Source: Phenylobacterium soli (lineage in GTDB: Bacteria > Pseudomonadota > Alphaproteobacteria > Caulobacterales > Caulobacteraceae). Taken from it: a DNA stretch of 64,000 nt. Where the stretch lies: NCBI RefSeq assembly GCF_003254475.1, contig NZ_QFYQ01000001.1, positions 1,426,001 to 1,490,000 of the forward strand, written 5' to 3'. Below, piece by piece: positions 53,266 through 63,291 of the stretch (positions are counted from its first letter, which is position 1; the number at the start of each line of letters is the position of its first letter). Below the pieces are notes generated by a model. That model did no database searches and was not told the DNA's origin. It was given only the letters and a program-made list of their open reading frames with translations. Made by a program: the position numbers and the translations under genes.

Positions 53266-53796
53266 ATGTTCTCTCGCCTTTTCCTGGCCCTCGGCCTTTC
53301 CCTCGCCCTGGCGGGCGCCGCCGACGCGGCCGCCGCGCCGAAGGTCGGCATCTCCTCCTTCGCCGAGCTGAAGACGCCGCTGCCCTATCCCTACGACGAA
53401 GCCGCCGAGGCCAAGGCGGTCGATGCGGCGGTCGCCAAGGCGCGGGCCCGCGCGGCCAAGGCGCACAAGCTCCTGATCGTCGATCTCGGCGGCAACTGGT
53501 GCGGCGACTGCCGGATCCTCGCCGCCACCATGGAGCTGCCGGAGCTGAAGGCCTTCGTCGACCGCCACTACGAGGTGGTGCTGGTGGACGTCGGCCGCTT
53601 CAACAAGAACCTGCAGGTGCCCGCCCGCTACGGGATCACCGAGCGGCTGGAGGGCGTGCCCGCCCTGCTGGTGGTCGACCCGAGGACCAACCGGCTGCTC
53701 GACAAGGGCCACGTGGCCGCGCTCGCCGACGCCCGCTCGATGACGCCCCAGGCTCTGGCCGACTGGCTGGCGCAATGGACGCCGCCCTCGCGCTGA
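53266..53796 (+). CDS. Exported thioredoxin-fold protein
   Basis: A 176-residue periplasmic thioredoxin-like protein. The signal peptide (LFLALGLSLALAGAADAAAA) covers about 24 residues. A helical region leads to the redox motif GGNWCGDCRILAATME (CGDC) near residue 80. The cis-Pro loop is in EGVPALLVVDPRTNRL. An extra N-terminal segment KTPLPYPYDEAAEAKAVDAA is typical of DUF-type thioredoxin cousins that act as disulfide reductases. It is divergent from SulP. Confidence 0.88.
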   Translation: MFSRLFLALGLSLALAGAADAAAAPKVGISSFAELKTPLPYPYDEAAEAKAVDAAVAKARARAAKAHKLLIVDLGGNWCGDCRILAATMELPELKAFVDRHYEVVLVDVGRFNKNLQVPARYGITERLEGVPALLVVDPRTNRLLDKGHVAALADARSMTPQALADWLAQWTPPSR

Positions 53797-53869
53797 AGCG
53801 CTTGACGGGCGCGCTTGACGGGGGCGGACGGCAGGGTCTCGACTGGCCGCTCCGCAGAGGAGGTTGGCC

Positions 53870-54013
53870 ATGGCCCCGCGCAAGCCCACCGACGAGGAAC
53901 TCGACGAGGAGCTGGACGGCACCTTCCCGGCCAGCGATCCGCCCAGCCTGACCGAACCGGCCGGCGACGCCCGCCGCCGCGAACGCGAGGATGAGCGCCG
54001 CGAGGAGGACTAA
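53870..54013 (+). CDS. 47-residue acidic protein with the LDGTFPASDPPS motif
   Basis: A very small, highly charged protein. The core ELDEELDGTFPASDPPSLTE occurs in many small proteobacterial proteins of unknown role. A basic/acidic tail (DARRREREDERREED) follows. The ATG has a strong AGAGGAGG site seven bases upstream. The TAA overlaps the stop of the convergent kinase gene by two bases. It is probably disordered. Confidence 0.75.
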   Translation: MAPRKPTDEELDEELDGTFPASDPPSLTEPAGDARRREREDERREED

Positions 54014-54894
54014 GGGCCTTCGACCAGCGCCCTGAAGGTGCGCTCGCCCATGGCCGCGAAGTCGGGATCGTCGGGCGGGGCGTGGTCGATCAGGGTCGCG
54101 GCCATGGCGATGGCCCAGCCGCGCGCCCGCGCCCGCGTCGCCGACGAGACGCTGCCGTAGGCCGCCAGCGCCGCCTCGCGGCTCGCCCGGTCGGGCAGCA
54201 GGATCCACACGCTGTAGAGATCCATGGCCGGGTCGCCGCTCGCCATGTCGCCCCAGTCGATGACCCCGGTCAGCCGCCCGTCCTGCGCCAGCACGTTGCG
54301 CCCGTGCAGGTCGCCGTGGATCCAGCCCGCCGGCCGGTCGACCTCGGCGACGAGCGCCGCCCGCCATTCGGTCAGGATCGCCGGGGTGACGAGGTCCGGC
54401 CGCGCCGCCGCCACCCGCGCGAGCTGCGGTCCCGAGATTTCGGCCCGCTTGGCGAGCGGTACGCTGCGATAGGGGTTGAATGGCGCCTCGGTTGGCGCCG
54501 GCCGGTGCAGCGCCTTGAGGAACGCGCCCCAGCGCGCGCCCTCGCTCGCCGCCAGCGGCGTACGGTCGGCGGTCGCGCCCGGGATCCAGCGCACGATGCT
54601 CCAGCGCCAGGGATATCCGCGGCCGGGCTGGCCGGTGCGCACCGGGGCGGGCGTCGCCAGCGGCAGCGCAGGGGCGATCAGCGGCAGCCAGCGCTGCTCG
54701 ATCCCGATCAGCTCGGCGCCCAGGGCGCGGCGGGGCAGGCGCACGGCCAGGTCCTCGCCCAGCCGGTACATGGCGTTGTCCCAGCCTTCCGCCGCCGGCC
54801 TCAGCGGCAGGTGCGCGAGGTCCGGATGCTGGTCGGCGATCAGCTGCGCGGCCAGGCGCGCGTCGATCGGGTGCTCACGCTTGGGCGGGGCCAT
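54010..54894 (-). CDS. Aminoglycoside-phosphotransferase-fold kinase
   Basis: A 294-residue cytoplasmic kinase-like protein of the APH/choline-kinase fold. The catalytic loop is WIHGDLHGRNVLAQDG near residue 195, and the metal site is GVIDWGDMASGDPAMDLYSV. The N-lobe includes EGWDNAMYRLGEDLAVRLPR. Family members phosphorylate aminoglycosides, macrolides, sugars or amino alcohols. Nothing here identifies the substrate, so drug resistance should not be assumed. Confidence 0.87.
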   Translation of the reverse strand: MAPPKREHPIDARLAAQLIADQHPDLAHLPLRPAAEGWDNAMYRLGEDLAVRLPRRALGAELIGIEQRWLPLIAPALPLATPAPVRTGQPGRGYPWRWSIVRWIPGATADRTPLAASEGARWGAFLKALHRPAPTEAPFNPYRSVPLAKRAEISGPQLARVAAARPDLVTPAILTEWRAALVAEVDRPAGWIHGDLHGRNVLAQDGRLTGVIDWGDMASGDPAMDLYSVWILLPDRASREAALAAYGSVSSATRARARGWAIAMAATLIDHAPPDDPDFAAMGERTFRALVEGP

Positions 54895-54928
54895 GCGGCC
54901 GAGCTAGCGCGCGGCGGCCCGGATAGGA

Positions 54929-54966
54929 AGAGGCCCTCCCCCCTAATGGCAAGAGGGAGGGCCTCT
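54929..54966 (-). terminator. Long hairpin, probable terminator
   Basis: A perfect 12-bp stem (54929-54940 with 54955-54966, AGAGGCCCTCCC/GGGAGGGCCTCT). On the minus strand it is followed by TTCCTAT, a weak U tract. It lies beyond the glycine-rich protein gene. A second hairpin, CCCCTCGG/CCGAGGGG (55019-55040), lies nearer that gene and may be the main stop. Confidence 0.45.
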
Positions 54967-55062
54967 GTTGAAGACCTCGGCGCTGAGGGACGGGGGGTTC
55001 GCGCCAGGGTCTCCAAAGCCCCTCGGGGACGGCCGAGGGGACGTTCTTGAACGGTCGGCCGA

Positions 55063-56100
55063 TCAGCCGGCCGCGCCGACCGTGGTGGTCGTCGTGGTCA
55101 CCACGCCGCCGGAGACCGACAGCGAGCCCGGCGCCAGGTGCAGCACCCGGTGGACGCCGTTGGTCGTGGTCACCTGCACGCTGCGCACCGCGCCGTCGGC
55201 CGAGCGCTCGACGCGGCTCACCGTGCCGAGGGTCGCGCCGCTGGCGTTCTGCACCGTCATGCCGGTCTTCAGGTCGGCGAGCGCGCTCACCGTCCCCGAG
55301 GTCGACCCGGAGGCGGCGCGAAGCCCGGCGTTGGCGTTGGAATGCGCCACGCCCGTGGCCGAGGCCCGGCTGGTGGCCATCCGGCCGGCGCGGGCGGTGT
55401 CGCGGCGGAGGGTGTCGCTGGCCGTCGTCGTCGCCGCGCCGGCGGTGTCGGCCGCCTGGTTCGCCGTGGAGGTCGCCGTCGTGGTCGCCGTCCGCAGCCC
55501 GGCCTTCAGGTTCGAGTGGGCGACGCCGCTGGCCGAGGCGCGCGCCGGGCCCATGCGGTGGGCGCGGCGGTTGTTCGTGCCGTCGGTGTCGTCGTCGGTG
55601 GTCTCGTCGTCGTCGCGGCTGGCCGAGACGCTGGCGCTGGTCGAGGTGTCGCCGGAGCCGGAGCCCAGCACCGAGTGGCTATTGGCGTGGCTCTGGCCGG
55701 TGGTCGAGGCGTGGACCGAGCCCTGGCTCACCGAGCCGGCGATGCCGCCGCCGACGCGGCTGGAGCCGCCGAGGGCCGGACCGACCGCGCCCGACATGGA
55801 GCCGCCGCCGACCGCCGAACCACCGAGGCCGGGCGCGCCGCCGCCGATCCGGGTCGCAGAGCCCATCGTCGGCCCGATCGAGCCGCCGAAGCCCGCGCCG
55901 CCGCCACCGCCGCCGCCCGCATGGCCGCCGAGGCCGCCGGCCCCGCCGCCGATGCCGCCGCCCAGACCACCGCCCAGACCACCGCCGACGCCTAAACCGC
56001 CCCCAAGGCCCCCGCCGTGTCCGAGTGGGCCCGCCGCCGCCGCCGAGGCGAGGGTCAGGCCGCTGACCGCACTCACGAGCGCAAGGGTAGAAAATCGCAT
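55063..56100 (-). CDS. Exported glycine-rich protein with C-terminal PRC-barrel-like domain
   Basis: A 345-residue exported protein. A signal peptide of 23 residues (VSAVSGLTLASAAAA) leads to a glycine-rich region (about 25-115, GGG/GLGG runs), then Ser/Thr-rich and acidic stretches. Two copies of an AHSN motif follow (RASASGVAHSNLKAGLR and RASATGVAHSNANAGLR). The last 70 residues (LKTGMTVQNASGATLGTVSR, then VQVTTTNGVHRVLHLAPGSL) resemble a PRC barrel. It is probably a surface or periplasmic structural protein; function unknown. Confidence 0.75.
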   Translation of the reverse strand: MRFSTLALVSAVSGLTLASAAAAGPLGHGGGLGGGLGVGGGLGGGLGGGIGGGAGGLGGHAGGGGGGGAGFGGSIGPTMGSATRIGGGAPGLGGSAVGGGSMSGAVGPALGGSSRVGGGIAGSVSQGSVHASTTGQSHANSHSVLGSGSGDTSTSASVSASRDDDETTDDDTDGTNNRRAHRMGPARASASGVAHSNLKAGLRTATTTATSTANQAADTAGAATTTASDTLRRDTARAGRMATSRASATGVAHSNANAGLRAASGSTSGTVSALADLKTGMTVQNASGATLGTVSRVERSADGAVRSVQVTTTNGVHRVLHLAPGSLSVSGGVVTTTTTTVGAAG

Positions 56101-56205
56101 ACCGTCGTCTCCTCAGGATTCCCCCCCGAAAGGGCGTCCCTTGAGGCGTCCAACGAACCGCCAAGCTGGATTCATCCCGCCGGCGGCGACATTCCGTGCG
56201 GGAAG

Positions 56206-57909
56206 CTAGTTTTTCCCGCGGAACACGATCTGGCCGTCGACCACGGTCAGGACGGCGTGGCCCTTGGGGATCTCCGCCTCCGGCGCCTTCATGAGGTCGA
56301 CGGAGAAGGCCGAGAGGTCGGCGCGCTTGCCGACCGCGATCGTGCCCAGGTCCTTCTCTGCAAAGCGCGCATAGGCCGCCGACGAGGTGAAGAGCTTCAG
56401 CGCCTGCATCCGGCTCAGCCGCTCCTGCGGGCGCCAGTCAGGCGCGGAGAACCCCTTCAGGTCCTTTCGCGCCACCGCGGCGTAGAATTCGATGAACGGC
56501 GAGCCGCGCTCCACCGGCGCATCCGAGCCGCCGACCACCACTGCCCCGCTCCTCAGCAGGCTCTTCCAGGCATAGGCGCCGTCCAGCCGCGCCTCGCCCA
56601 GCCGCGCCGGGGCGAAGTGCAGGTCGCCGATCGCATGGCTCGGCTGCATCGAGGCGATGACCCCGTCGCGGGCGAAGCGCGGGATGTCGGCTGGCCGCAG
56701 GATCTGGGCGTGCTCGATGCGCCAACGGGCCTTTCTGCCCTTCGCCGGATCCGCCTTGAACGCCTCCTCGTAGAGATCCAGGGCCTGCGCGTTCCCGCGG
56801 TCGCCGATCGCATGGGTGGAGATCTGCAGTCCCCTGGCGAAGGCCTTGGCGAGATAGGGCCGCATGACCTCGGGCGGGGTGACGAAGGTCCCTTTGAGGC
56901 CGGGCTTGTCCGCGTAGTCCTCGAAGAGCGCCGCGCCGCGGCTGCCGAGCGCCCCGTCCATGTAGAGCTTGATGTCGCGGGTCGTGATCCGCCCGTCCGC
57001 GGCGCTGCGCGGTCCGCCGTCCAGCAGCGGACCGGACTGGATCGCATCGACCGCATTGTAGACCCGCAGGGGCGCCTCGCCCTTCGTCGCCAGGTCTTCG
57101 AGCAGGCCCACGTCGGCCCAGTCGACGCTCATGTTGTGGACGCCGGTCCAGCCGTAGGCGGTCTCCACCCGGAAGGCCGCGCGATAGGCCTCCAGCTTCT
57201 CCTCCGGCGTCGGCGGATGGCGCAGCTTGGCGACCAGGCCCATGGCGTTGTCCACCAGCATGCCGGTGGGCTGGCCGTCGGGTCCTTTCAGGATCTGGCC
57301 GCCGGGCGGCGCCACCGTGGCGGCGTCGATGCCCGCCGCCTTCAGGGCCGCGGAGTTGGCGGTCAGGGCGTGGCCGTCGGCGCGCACCATCAGCACGGGG
57401 ATGTCGGGGGCGACGGCGTCCAGGTCGCCCTTCTCCAGGAAGCGGTGCTCGGGCCAACCGGTCTCGATCCAGCCGCGGCCGATCACCGTTCCCGTCGGCT
57501 TGCGCTCGGCCAGGTGCCGCGCCAGTCGCTCCGAGGCCTCCTTGGCCGAGGCCGCGCCCTCGAGGTTCAGCGTCAGCTCCCGCTCGCCGATCCCGCGCAG
57601 GTGGGCATGGCTGTCGGTGAAGCCGGGGAACAGGGCCGCGCCTTTCAGGTCGACGACCTGGGTCTTCGGCCCGACCCGCGCCGCCGCCCCGGCTCTTGCG
57701 CCCAGATAGGCGATCCGGCCCTTCACGACGGCCACCGCCTGGGCCGTCGGATGGGCGTCGTCGGCGGTGTAGATCGGCCCGCCCCAGATCACCAGATCGG
57801 CCGCCGGCGGCGCCTTCGGGGCGGCGCTCGCGGCAGAGGCGAGAGCGGGGGCGATCAGAGCGGGGCCGAGAAGGGCGAGGGCGGCGGCGGTGGCGAAAAT
57901 CGGACGCAT
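56206..57909 (-). CDS. Exported amidohydrolase, YtcJ-like
   Basis: A 567-residue metal-dependent hydrolase of the amidohydrolase superfamily with a signal peptide (LALLGPALIAPALASAASA). The first metal motif is FTDSHAHLRGIG, later His sites are in RIEHAQILRP and STHAIGDRGNAQALDLYEE, and the Asp is in VVGGSDAPVERGSPFIEFYA. YtcJ-like enzymes hydrolyse amides or carbamates, but most are uncharacterised. It is 31 bases after slipin on the same strand and probably in the GntR-slipin operon. Confidence 0.9.
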   Translation of the reverse strand: MRPIFATAAALALLGPALIAPALASAASAAPKAPPAADLVIWGGPIYTADDAHPTAQAVAVVKGRIAYLGARAGAAARVGPKTQVVDLKGAALFPGFTDSHAHLRGIGERELTLNLEGAASAKEASERLARHLAERKPTGTVIGRGWIETGWPEHRFLEKGDLDAVAPDIPVLMVRADGHALTANSAALKAAGIDAATVAPPGGQILKGPDGQPTGMLVDNAMGLVAKLRHPPTPEEKLEAYRAAFRVETAYGWTGVHNMSVDWADVGLLEDLATKGEAPLRVYNAVDAIQSGPLLDGGPRSAADGRITTRDIKLYMDGALGSRGAALFEDYADKPGLKGTFVTPPEVMRPYLAKAFARGLQISTHAIGDRGNAQALDLYEEAFKADPAKGRKARWRIEHAQILRPADIPRFARDGVIASMQPSHAIGDLHFAPARLGEARLDGAYAWKSLLRSGAVVVGGSDAPVERGSPFIEFYAAVARKDLKGFSAPDWRPQERLSRMQALKLFTSSAAYARFAEKDLGTIAVGKRADLSAFSVDLMKAPEAEIPKGHAVLTVVDGQIVFRGKN

Positions 57910-57940
57910 GATCCGAAGCTAGACCGACTTGGCCGCGGCG

Positions 57941-58930
57941 TCAGGCCTTGGCTGCGCGCCGGGCCTGGCGCCGGCCGGGCGCCTGTCCTTTGGGCGGCGC
58001 GGCGGCGCCTTTCGCCTGCGCCGCCGGCGCCGCGTTGGCCGCGCCCAGGCCGGCCAGGGCCATCACCCCGCCGGGATCCAGGCTGTCGACCATGGCGCTC
58101 GGCAGCAGGATGGTCGCGCCGCGCTCCTTGGTCGTCTCGTAGATGATGTTCATCGCCCGCAGCTGCAGGGCCGCCGGCGACTGCGCATAGATCTCGGCCG
58201 CCGCCACGAACTTCTGCGCCACCTCCTGCTCGGCCTGGCCCAGGTGCACCCGGGCGGCGGCCTCGCGCTGGGCCTGGGCCTCGCGGCTCATGGCGTCCTG
58301 CAGGGCGGCCGGCACGCTGATGTCGCGGATCTCGACGCTGATCGCGGTGACGCCCCACTCGGCGGTCTTGCGGCCGATCTCGTCCTTCAGCAGCTCGTCG
58401 CCATGCTTGCGGTCGGAGAGCAGGGTCGAGAGCAGCGAGGATCCGACCATCTCGCGCAGGCTGGTCTGGGCCACCCGCTCGATCGCCGAGCGGTAGTCGG
58501 TGATCTCCAGCGCCGCCCGCTCGGGGTCGTGGATCTGCCAGAACACCACCGCGTCGACGTCCACCGGCACCGTGTCCTTGGAGAGCGCCTGTTCGGCGTT
58601 GAACTCGGTGGTCTGGATGCGCTGGTCCACCCAGCTCGACACCTGGTCGATCACCGGCACGATGACGAACAGGCCAGGGCCCGCCACCTTGTGCAGCTTG
58701 CCGAGCCTGAGCACGATCGCCCGCTCCCACTGGTTGGCCATCTTCAGCGACGCCAGGGTGAGCACGCCGGTGAGGATCAGCACCGCCCCGACGCCGATCC
58801 AGGCGTAGGAGTCCTCGCTGCCGCCCGCGGCCATCGCCAGGGCGCCCAGCACGAAGGCCACCAGGGCCAGCAGGGCGGCCGGCGCGTTGACGCCTCTCGG
58901 CCGGAAGTCCGATCCGTAGAAGCCGTTCAT
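57941..58930 (-). CDS. Slipin / stomatin-like SPFH-domain membrane protein
   Basis: A 329-residue membrane scaffold protein. Two N-terminal helices (ALLALVAFVLGALAMAAGG and WIGVGAVLILTGVLTLASL) precede the SPFH domain (MANQWERAIVLRLGKLHKVA to GVTAISVEIRDISVPAALQD). A coiled-coil (EAQAQREAAARVHLGQAEQE) and a basic Ala/Pro tail follow. Slipins form membrane microdomain assemblies. The ATG overlaps the TGA of the GntR gene by four bases, so the regulator and slipin are coupled. Confidence 0.92.
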   Translation of the reverse strand: MNGFYGSDFRPRGVNAPAALLALVAFVLGALAMAAGGSEDSYAWIGVGAVLILTGVLTLASLKMANQWERAIVLRLGKLHKVAGPGLFVIVPVIDQVSSWVDQRIQTTEFNAEQALSKDTVPVDVDAVVFWQIHDPERAALEITDYRSAIERVAQTSLREMVGSSLLSTLLSDRKHGDELLKDEIGRKTAEWGVTAISVEIRDISVPAALQDAMSREAQAQREAAARVHLGQAEQEVAQKFVAAAEIYAQSPAALQLRAMNIIYETTKERGATILLPSAMVDSLDPGGVMALAGLGAANAAPAAQAKGAAAPPKGQAPGRRQARRAAKA

Positions 58931-59334
58931 CTCGAACTCTCCTTCTGTGCGGCCAGGGCCGCGATGCGTTCCAGCAAGAGGTCGGGCGCGACGCCCGCCG
59001 CCTTGGCCTTGGCGAGCGTCAGGCGGGCCAGCCGTTCGGCCGCCTCGTGCTGGACGGTGTGATGGGCCGGCGCCGGCGGCTCGGCGACGAAGCTGCCGCG
59101 CCCCCGCTCGAGCCGCAGGGCGCCGAGCTTCTCGAGCTCGTCGTACGCGTGGCGCACGGTGTTCAGGTCGATGCGCAGGGCCACCGCCACCTGGCGCATG
59201 GTGGGCATCTGGTCGCCCGGCTTCAGCACGCCCGCGCCCATGGCCGCCAGCACCTGCTCACGCAGCTGCACATAGATCGGGACTCCGGTGGCCTCGATGT
59301 GCAGGGTGGCGAGGAGTTGCTGCGATGTATGCAT
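58927..59334 (-). CDS. GntR-family regulator, YtrA-like
   Basis: A 135-residue winged-helix regulator. The HTH covers VPIYVQLREQVLAAMGAGVL, LKPGDQMPTMRQVAVALRID and NTVRHAYDELEKLGALRLER. The short C-terminal helical part is typical of the YtrA subgroup, which controls linked membrane-protein genes. The ATG at 59334 is chosen; an in-frame TTG at 59346 is the alternative. No ribosome site precedes the ATG, so the mRNA may be leaderless. A perfect 14-bp palindrome spans the start codon. Confidence 0.88.
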   Translation of the reverse strand: MHTSQQLLATLHIEATGVPIYVQLREQVLAAMGAGVLKPGDQMPTMRQVAVALRIDLNTVRHAYDELEKLGALRLERGRGSFVAEPPAPAHHTVQHEAAERLARLTLAKAKAAGVAPDLLLERIAALAAQKESSR

Positions 59335-59371
59335 ACATTCATACAATCGTCGCGCACTCGCCCGTTGTCAA
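59325..59371 (-). promoter_or_regulatory. GntR operator palindrome and -35 box over the start of the GntR gene
   Basis: ATGTATGCATACAT (59325-59338) is a perfect 14-bp palindrome that includes the ATG. A further TGTATG half-site precedes it on the minus strand. TTGACA (59371-59366) is a perfect -35 box. The -10 is not clear (about 59343-59348), but it would put the transcript start next to the ATG. Confidence 0.6.
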
Positions 59372-59455
59372 GCTCGCGGCCCCGCCGCTCCGGCGCGCCG
59401 CCTCATGGCCAAGCTCCGTGCGCCTTCCTATCTCGAGGTGCGAAGGGGCCCCCTC

Positions 59456-59914
59456 ATGCACGGACTGCGGCCGGTCGGCGCCGCCGACCTCGACCTCATC
59501 TGCCGCCACCGGCGCGAGATGTTTATGGCCTCGGGGCGCGCCGAGGAGGTGGTGGCCCCGATGGACGCGCCGTTCCGCGCCTGGCTCCACCCGCGGCTCG
59601 CCTCCGGCGCCTATTTCGGCTGGATCGCGGAGGCCGATGGCGCGCCGATCGGCGGGCTCGGCATGATGGAGATCGACTGGCCGCCGCATCCCTCCCATCC
59701 CACGCAGGACCGCCGCGGCTACATCCTCAACGTCTATGTGGAGCCCGCGCACCGCGGCCAGGGCGTCGCCCAGGCCCTGATGGCCCGCGCGACCGAGGAG
59801 GGTCGTCGCCGCGGTCTCGACCTGATGGTTCTGCACGCCACCGCCATGGGGCGGCCGCTCTATGAACGCCTGGGCTGGGCCCAGACCTCGGAGATGTCGC
59901 TCCGTCCCCGCTGA
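59456..59914 (+). CDS. GNAT-family N-acetyltransferase
   Basis: A 152-residue acetyl-CoA-dependent acyltransferase. Motif A is ILNVYVEPAHRGQGVAQALM near residue 100. The C-terminal LHATAMGRPLYERLGWAQTS is the usual motif B. The ATG at 59456 has AAGGGG upstream; an ATG 17 codons earlier (59405) lacks a site. Substrate unknown. It is divergent from the GntR operon. Confidence 0.85.
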   Translation: MHGLRPVGAADLDLICRHRREMFMASGRAEEVVAPMDAPFRAWLHPRLASGAYFGWIAEADGAPIGGLGMMEIDWPPHPSHPTQDRRGYILNVYVEPAHRGQGVAQALMARATEEGRRRGLDLMVLHATAMGRPLYERLGWAQTSEMSLRPR

Positions 59915-60245
59915 TCCCCGTCAGGTTGTTGTCCTGGTCCACGCCACCGGGGATGGAGATTTATCCTCATTTTGAGCAGTAACCTATGCGCGTGGTTCGT
60001 ATAGCTGCGCGATGGAGATGTAGTTGAGTCGGAATGCTGACGAACGAATCCCCAAAGTGAGTGATAAACATCCGATCAACACTCAATTAACCGTCGTTTT
60101 GTCTCTCCCGGCCGTTGAGTAAGGCTGCGGCAGCCAATAGTTGAGCGGGTATCGAAAGCAACCACGGCCGGGGGGTCTGTGATCGGCGCTGCGGGCTTCC
60201 ACCCGCACGACGGCTCCGTTCGCCCTCGGCGCCACGGAGCCGCCC
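59915..60245. other. 331-base intergenic region before the repeat protein gene
   Basis: No gene is supported here. The stretch 59955-60110 is clearly lower in GC than its surroundings. It contains GAGTC (60026-60030, a GANTC methylation site) and a direct repeat GATGGAGAT (about 59952 and 60011). It probably holds the promoter of the large repeat protein. No consensus promoter could be chosen by eye. Confidence 0.55.
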
Positions 60246-62621
<2,376 letters not shown>

Positions 62622-62639
62622 CGCGCGCCATCATCCAAA

Positions 62640-62676
62640 GCAAAAAGGGGCGGCTCTGCTGAGCCGCCCCTCTTCA
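62640..62676. terminator. Bidirectional terminator
   Basis: A perfect 10-bp stem (62647-62656 with 62661-62670, GGGGCGGCTC/GAGCCGCCCC) with loop TGCT. It is flanked by AAAAA on the left and TCTTC on the right, so it can end both the repeat-protein transcript and the convergent RcnB-like gene. The U tract is better for the latter. Confidence 0.8.
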
Positions 62677-62709
62677 TGTCCTCTCGCCGGAAGGGACGCG
62701 AGGCGGCCG

Positions 62710-63198
62710 TTAGTAGCCGTTGATGATCACGTCGGCGATCAGGCCGGTGGCCAGGGCCATCAGCACGAAATTGCCGTCCGCATAGACCCAACGGTAGCCG
62801 GGGGGCGGCGCCCGCAGGCCGTAGTAGCCCCAGTCCTGAACGTAGAGATGGCGGTAGGGCGGCGGCACATAGGCCCCGCGGCGCCAGTAGTTGCCGCGAT
62901 GCCAGCCGGGGTTCACCCGGTAGTAGCCGTAGCCCGGGGCGTACCAGTAGCCCTGCCGGGCGCCGCGGTAGGTGCGCCACTCGGGACGATGCTCCCAGGT
63001 GTCGCGGTGGGCGCGGTCATAGCGGAGCTCGCGGCGATCCTCGCGCATCTCGCGCCGGTCGTGGCGCAGCTCGCGGCGATCCTGGCGAAGCTCGCGCCGA
63101 TCGTCGCGGCGGTCGTGGTCGCCGTAGGGCTGGGCCGACGCCGCCATGGGCGCGGCCGCCGTGGTGACCGCCAACGCCGCGTACAACAGGTGTTTCAT
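62710..63198 (-). CDS. RcnB-family periplasmic protein with DRREL repeats
   Basis: A 162-residue exported protein. A signal peptide of 22 residues ([14 protein letters not shown]) precedes a charged helical repeat ([20 protein letters not shown]), then a Tyr/Arg/Pro-rich segment ([20 protein letters not shown]) and the RcnB-like end [20 protein letters not shown], then [15 protein letters not shown]. coli RcnB affects nickel/cobalt export, but in alphaproteobacteria this family is common and undefined. Confidence 0.85.
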   Translation of the reverse strand: MKHLLYAALAVTTAAAPMAASAQPYGDHDRRDDRRELRQDRRELRHDRREMREDRRELRYDRAHRDTWEHRPEWRTYRGARQGYWYAPGYGYYRVNPGWHRGNYWRRGAYVPPPYRHLYVQDWGYYGLRAPPPGYRWVYADGNFVLMALATGLIADVIINGY

Positions 63199-63291
63199 AG
63201 GCTTCCTTCCTCTTGAACCACCCCCGATGGATCCGACCCTAACGCGTGGGCCTGAACCTCGGTTGAACGGCTCAGTCAGAGAGGGAACAGC

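Noticed and set aside
54010..54894. Aminoglycoside-resistance gene call
   Set aside because: The APH fold is shared by many kinases, and no resistance context or substrate-specific residues can be identified.
54968..56209. Plus-strand open frame of 413 codons, Pro-rich
   Set aside because: It is the complement of the Gly-rich coding region of the exported protein, whose minus-strand frame has a signal peptide.
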